A stretch of 37,560 nt of DNA. Source: an uncultured Muribaculaceae bacterium (GTDB taxonomy: Bacteria; Bacteroidota; Bacteroidia; Bacteroidales; Muribaculaceae). A program made the translations under genes and the position numbers. The stretch is taken from positions 1 to 37,560 of the forward strand of contig CAUBWJ010000021.1 of assembly GCA_958439725.1 (NCBI GenBank), in the 5' to 3' direction. Below are positions 34,381 to 37,560 of this stretch, piece by piece; the stretch's first letter is position 1, and each line of letters begins with the position of its first letter. Below the pieces are notes generated by a model. The model searched no databases. It saw nothing but the letters and a program-made list of their open reading frames with translations, and was not told where the DNA came from.

Positions 34381-35289
34381 TTATCCATTGGTCTGGTCTT
34401 TGGCTTTGCTTATTGTGACGAGCCAGACGCCGGAGAATATTAACGCGATTGCCATGGCCTTGACGGGAGTGAAGCGGTCAAGTCCCAGGCATATCCCCGT
34501 GATGGTGGCCACGATGGGCTGCACGTAGTTGTACATGCCAACCAGTGTGGGGCGCAGGGTCTTCTGACCTATCATTATGCAGATATAGGCCAGGAATGTG
34601 CCGCATACAACCACATAGGCGATACCGCCCCATTCTGTCGGGGAAATGGCACTCCAGTCCGTTGCGCCGAGCCACTTCAGGCTTGAGGGTAGCCCGACTA
34701 CCGTCGCCGACAGGAACATCCATTTCATCAGCGTCACAAGACTGTATTTGCGGATGAAATTACGATACAGGGTGAGATAAAGCGCGTAGCTCAACTGGGC
34801 GCAAAGCACTATCACGTCGCCCAAAGCCGGGTTCGATCCGGAGACCGGCGTGGCGCTGCCCGCAATCAGGATTATGGCTCCTGCCGCACCTGCGGCGATG
34901 CCACCCGCTTTCTTGAGTGTAATCGGTTCGCGAAGAATGAGCCACGCAAGCAGCATGACCCACATTGGCATGGTGGTGGTGACCAGCGATGCCTCGCCGG
35001 GAGATGTAAGTTTCACTCCCAGAATAAAGCATCCCTGATTGAAAAGGACGCCTAACATTCCTGCCCCGAACAGTCGGAGGATATCTCCTGCGGGCACATG
35101 TTCCTTAGGCAGAAAAAGAGAAGTAAGCCAGAAAAGAAGGGCTGCTCCCGCTACCCTGAAATCAACTACAATCATGGGCGCCACCACACCGGTGGCAAAG
35201 ACAATCTTTACCACGGGCGACATCAGACCCCACATGACATTGGCTCCCAGCATTGCCAGATGCCCTTTTACCTTAGATTCGTCTATCAT
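34381..35289 (-). CDS. EamA/DMT-family membrane transporter
   Basis: This 302-residue protein consists of about 10 hydrophobic helices in two EamA repeats (LAMLGANVMWGLMSPVVKIV in the first; LGDVIVLCAQLSYALYLTLY in the second). Members of this drug/metabolite family move amino acids, nucleobases or other small metabolites across the inner membrane, often outward. The start at ATG 35289 gives MIDESKVKG. A TAATTTTG box lies at 35338-35345. The substrate is unknown and neighbours give no clue. Confidence 0.9.
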   Translation of the reverse strand: MIDESKVKGHLAMLGANVMWGLMSPVVKIVFATGVVAPMIVVDFRVAGAALLFWLTSLFLPKEHVPAGDILRLFGAGMLGVLFNQGCFILGVKLTSPGEASLVTTTMPMWVMLLAWLILREPITLKKAGGIAAGAAGAIILIAGSATPVSGSNPALGDVIVLCAQLSYALYLTLYRNFIRKYSLVTLMKWMFLSATVVGLPSSLKWLGATDWSAISPTEWGGIAYVVVCGTFLAYICIMIGQKTLRPTLVGMYNYVQPIVATITGICLGLDRFTPVKAMAIALIFSGVWLVTISKAKDQTNG

Positions 35290-35337
35290 TACCGGATTCT
35301 TTTATATCAGTACCGTTCTGATTCATTTTTCAACCTG

Positions 35338-35345
35338 CAAAATTA
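35338..35345 (-). promoter_or_regulatory. -7 box for the EamA gene
   Basis: On the minus strand this reads TAATTTTG followed by CA, about 50 bases before the gene. The -33 element is unclear. An inverted repeat TTTATCT/AGATAAA (35402-35408 with 35425-35431) lies about 60 bases further upstream. Confidence 0.5.
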
Positions 35346-35438
35346 CTGAAAAATTGCAGAAGTGCGGCGCAGCCATTGACGGCAAAGGGTTATTTCGCGG
35401 TTTTATCTGCGCAAGCTTATTATGAGATAAACGGCTAC

Positions 35439-35480
35439 AAAAAGCGATTGGCAAGTTTGTTTCGTGGGCTTGTCAATCGC
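35439..35480 (-). terminator. Intrinsic terminator after the AbiH-family gene
   Basis: GCGATTGGCAAG (35444-35455) pairs with CTTGTCAATCGC (35469-35480) with one mismatch. On the minus strand the stem is followed by TTTTTG. It lies about 150 bases after the AbiH stop. Confidence 0.8.
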
Positions 35481-35631
35481 TTGTGGATTTAAAATCTGGT
35501 GGAGCTTATGTCAATACTCATCCTCGTTGAAGGAAGCTCGAGTGAATTGTATATCAAACAGTTAGCTTGACCTCACAGAAATTGGACAAGCAAACTTTGC
35601 TATAAAAGGCGATAAAATGCTATTGAGGGTC

Positions 35632-36534
35632 TTAATTTATTTCATCTTTATTGATTGGCTGTAGCTGTATTAATTGATAACGGTCTTTAATCCTCCAATG
35701 ATTAAGTACAAATTTTTCGATTCTTTGTTTATCTTGTTCAGAGAACCAACTGAACTCCCATTTACAATCTTCAGGTGTATTTTCCTCTATCCAATCTAGG
35801 TAGTTTTCATCGACAGGAGAAAGCGATAGCCCATAAACATGAATAAATTCTACATCTGAAAGTATATCAGGCAATCCTTTATGCTTAAATATATGCTCAT
35901 ACGGATTCTTTTGATATCGGGAAAGTTCCAAACAGGTTTGATCGACATCAACTCCATCATACATTCCTCCATGAAGATACTTGTTGTGGCCAAATATCAA
36001 CTTATCATGTTTAGATGCTCTGCCATGAATATGTAATACCCTATCATCCGGGATCTGATAAAGCCATTCAATAGTATCAGTATAATTGAAATTGATAAAG
36101 TAGGAATCATTCTTCTCAATATAGGTATATTGAGGGTCGGTAATCATGCTCTGACAATCAGCAACCCACCGCTCAAAACAGTATTGTAAAATATCAAGCA
36201 AACCTCGAAGCCGATTTGCGCATTTAGATTCTACATGTAGGTCAGGAAGTAAACTTGTGGAATTTAGATTATTTTTTCGTTCTTCAATTTGTTTAATGAC
36301 TTCTTCCGCAGATTTCTCTGGATGTGTAAAATTGCGAACAAATTGATGGATGTCAAGTTCTCCGAGATTTACTTCAAAATCATTCCACCATTTACCATCC
36401 ATATTATAAGCTGCTTTCATATTTTCATAAACAAAAATATATTTGTGTTCAAGCCAATGCTTAAAATCCGAATAGCTTGTATGGAGCCCTGTAAAAAGGT
36501 CAAATCCATTTCCAATAATATAAAGATGTTTCAT
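35632..36534 (-). CDS. AbiH-family phage abortive-infection protein
   Basis: This 300-residue protein shows the AbiH pattern: the N-terminal nucleotide-fold-like motif LYIIGNGFDLFTGLHTSY, the central FINFNYTDTIEWLY with HIHGR, and C-terminal VEFIHVYGLSLSPVDENYLD. AbiH was found as a lactococcal phage-resistance protein; its mechanism is not established, though the fold recalls SIR2-like nucleotide binders. The ATG at 36534 is chosen over a TTG five codons upstream. The gene is far more AT-rich than the rest of the window and follows a WG-repeat gene with a 98-base gap, suggesting an acquired defence-type cassette. Confidence 0.87.
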   Translation of the reverse strand: MKHLYIIGNGFDLFTGLHTSYSDFKHWLEHKYIFVYENMKAAYNMDGKWWNDFEVNLGELDIHQFVRNFTHPEKSAEEVIKQIEERKNNLNSTSLLPDLHVESKCANRLRGLLDILQYCFERWVADCQSMITDPQYTYIEKNDSYFINFNYTDTIEWLYQIPDDRVLHIHGRASKHDKLIFGHNKYLHGGMYDGVDVDQTCLELSRYQKNPYEHIFKHKGLPDILSDVEFIHVYGLSLSPVDENYLDWIEENTPEDCKWEFSWFSEQDKQRIEKFVLNHWRIKDRYQLIQLQPINKDEIN

Positions 36535-36647
36535 TTTAATAATCCACAATCTAAATTCAAAACTTAATAGAGTAATTTACCAATGCAAGTGTTAGTGCAG
36601 TTTATAGTGTTCGCATTTCGGATAGATTCGTAATTTACGGAGGTTTA

Positions 36648-37412
36648 TCAATCAGTATTCCATCTGTTGCCTTCGTCTCCATCATAAGCATCCAATGCAT
36701 CTGGTAAATTCCCGTAAGGATAGTAACCAGTACCAAGATTATGCTCTGATTGAACTTCATTGTAATATTCAATACATTCCGATTCGACTATTAAACCATA
36801 ATGATCTATTTTAAATCGATATTCACTATTTTTAAAGTCTTTGAGCACAGTGGCATATCCATTGACAAACAGATTATATCCTTTTTTATCTTGATACTCA
36901 GGGTTTATAACAACTTCTCCGTTTTGATTCAAAAATCCGATGAGGCCATTATGTTTAAATCCATAGGTGTTTTCTCCCGCTTCAAATATTCTCTCATATC
37001 TGGTGCCTTTAATTTCGGTTCCGTCAAGATGAAAGAGAGTGCAATAGTCTTTCCTACAAGCTATGAGACGATTGCCGTTGCATAATGTCAACTCATTATA
37101 ATTGTTTTCAATTAGTATATCACCTTTTGTGTTCAATAAACCTTTATATTGGCAACTTGAGCCATATAGTTTTAATTTATCAAATATTGTATTTGATGGA
37201 GCTGCTTTAATTTTGTCAGGTTGTATTGTTTGACCAAAAATGATAAACGAACCCTTGTCAAATCCATGTGCATCATGAAGAACGCCATAAATCCTACGAC
37301 CTTCTATTTTTAGAAAGTCAGATGCAACTGGATTACCAACAAAATCCAGATGTTCAATTTGATAACATAACTCATCAAATTCTTTTTTGGAACGGATAGG
37401 TGTATATTTCAT
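36648..37412 (-). CDS. WG-repeat protein
   Basis: This 254-residue protein contains repeats of the WG/KWG type: YKGLLNTKGDILIENNYNEL, LIGFLNQNGEVVINPEYQDK, and weaker copies around FHLDGTEIKGTRYERIF and YRFKIDHYGLIVESE. Such beta-rich repeats usually bind proteins or envelope partners. No signal peptide is seen, so it may be cytoplasmic. The ATG at 37412 (MKYTPIRSKK) follows the upstream partial gene's TGA by two bases, indicating tight coupling; a TTG two codons earlier is rejected. It is AT-rich like AbiH. Function is unknown. Confidence 0.8.
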   Translation of the reverse strand: MKYTPIRSKKEFDELCYQIEHLDFVGNPVASDFLKIEGRRIYGVLHDAHGFDKGSFIIFGQTIQPDKIKAAPSNTIFDKLKLYGSSCQYKGLLNTKGDILIENNYNELTLCNGNRLIACRKDYCTLFHLDGTEIKGTRYERIFEAGENTYGFKHNGLIGFLNQNGEVVINPEYQDKKGYNLFVNGYATVLKDFKNSEYRFKIDHYGLIVESECIEYYNEVQSEHNLGTGYYPYGNLPDALDAYDGDEGNRWNTD

Positions 37413-37414
37413 AT

Positions 37415-37560
37415 TCAAAGAATATCTTTACAAATGTGATAATAGAACTTATGGCTTTGCATACAGTTCATCTCTTCTGATGACAGAGATTGTGCAATTG
37501 GAACCATGTTTTGTAAGCCCCCAAAATCTTCTCTGTAATGGGGACAAGATAAAGCACAAT
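37415..37560 (-). CDS. 3' end of an unrecognised gene, cut by the window edge
   Basis: A minus-strand frame enters from the right edge and encodes 47 residues ending in TGA at 37415-37417. It includes the Cys/His-rich start CALSCPHYREDFGG and ends in MQSHKFYYHICKDIL. The stop is two bases before the WG-repeat ATG, the spacing of translationally coupled genes. The other two frames stop within the same interval. I do not recognise the family. Confidence 0.5.
   Translation of the reverse strand, partial: CALSCPHYREDFGGLQNMVPIAQSLSSEEMNCMQSHKFYYHICKDIL

Larger units (their letters stand above)
35290..35631. other. 342-base intergenic region between the EamA and AbiH genes
   Basis: It contains the EamA -7 box, a short inverted repeat at 35402-35431 and the AbiH terminator at 35444-35480. 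I see no gene. The base composition changes from GC-rich to AT-rich across this interval. Confidence 0.55.

Noticed and set aside
1..37560. CRISPR arrays, rRNA genes and insertion sequences
   Set aside because: No evenly spaced repeat-spacer arrays, rRNA segments or transposase genes were seen on either strand.

Overview
The window reads as a chromosomal segment of a gut Bacteroidota, most likely order Bacteroidales and perhaps close to Muribaculaceae. The evidence is the repeated use of the Bacteroidota sigma-factor promoter (a -7 box of the form TAnnTTTG, often with TTG or TTTG about 20 bases upstream), a Bacteroides-type tyrosine recombinase, and typical family content: a TonB-dependent receptor, a DUF5107-TPR protein, GH2 and GH95 enzymes, CotH, and TolC/HlyD/ABC-2 operons. 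Most of the window is GC-rich. The last ~2 kb (35.6-37.6 kb), and less strongly rhuM, are clearly more AT-rich and look acquired.

Layout. (1) 0.1-1.4 kb: a solitary tyrosine recombinase with short direct repeats just upstream. (2) 1.5-7.8 kb, minus strand: a five-gene operon tolC-like > hlyD-like > two ABC-2 permeases > a CobW/COG0523 GTPase with a very His-rich loop. No ATPase gene is present in it. (3) 8.0-10.1 kb, plus strand: bioB, then a promoter-plus-terminator unit that may be a small RNA or attenuator, then a secreted DUF3108 protein. (4) 10.1-16.6 kb: a methionine block, metY > metF > metH on the minus strand, with a divergent Lrp/AsnC regulator sharing the metY promoter region. metY makes homocysteine from an acylhomoserine, metF supplies methyl-tetrahydrofolate, and metH does the B12-dependent methylation. 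(5) 16.8-19.7 kb: a translationally coupled DUF362 protein and TonB-dependent receptor behind an apparent operator, next to a highly structured intergenic tract.

(6) 20.0-29.7 kb: a carbohydrate locus. A divergent AraC regulator faces GH2 > sugar-porter MFS > DUF5107-TPR, followed by a degraded GH95 fucosidase-like gene that has lost its start codon, N-terminal domain and apparently an internal piece. There is no SusC/SusD pair, so this looks like a simple glycoside-hydrolysis and monosaccharide-import unit. (7) 29.7-32.0 kb: a CotH-like lipoprotein downstream of the AraC gene, and a convergent stand-alone rhuM. (8) 32.4-35.3 kb: a cupin protein divergent from an HxlR regulator, a flavin reductase-rubredoxin fusion, and an EamA permease. 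(9) 35.6 kb to the edge: an AT-rich minus-strand group of an AbiH-family phage-defence protein, a WG-repeat protein and the 3' end of an unrecognised gene.

Candidates for something undescribed are the DUF362/TonB-receptor pair with its operator, the ~80-nt transcription unit at 9.1 kb, the CobW-tailed exporter without an ATPase, and the AbiH/WG cluster that runs off the window. Start codons of metY, the AraC gene, the cupin gene, abiH and the WG-repeat gene were moved inward from the longest open frame because promoter boxes, upstream stops or non-ATG codons made the longer starts unlikely.
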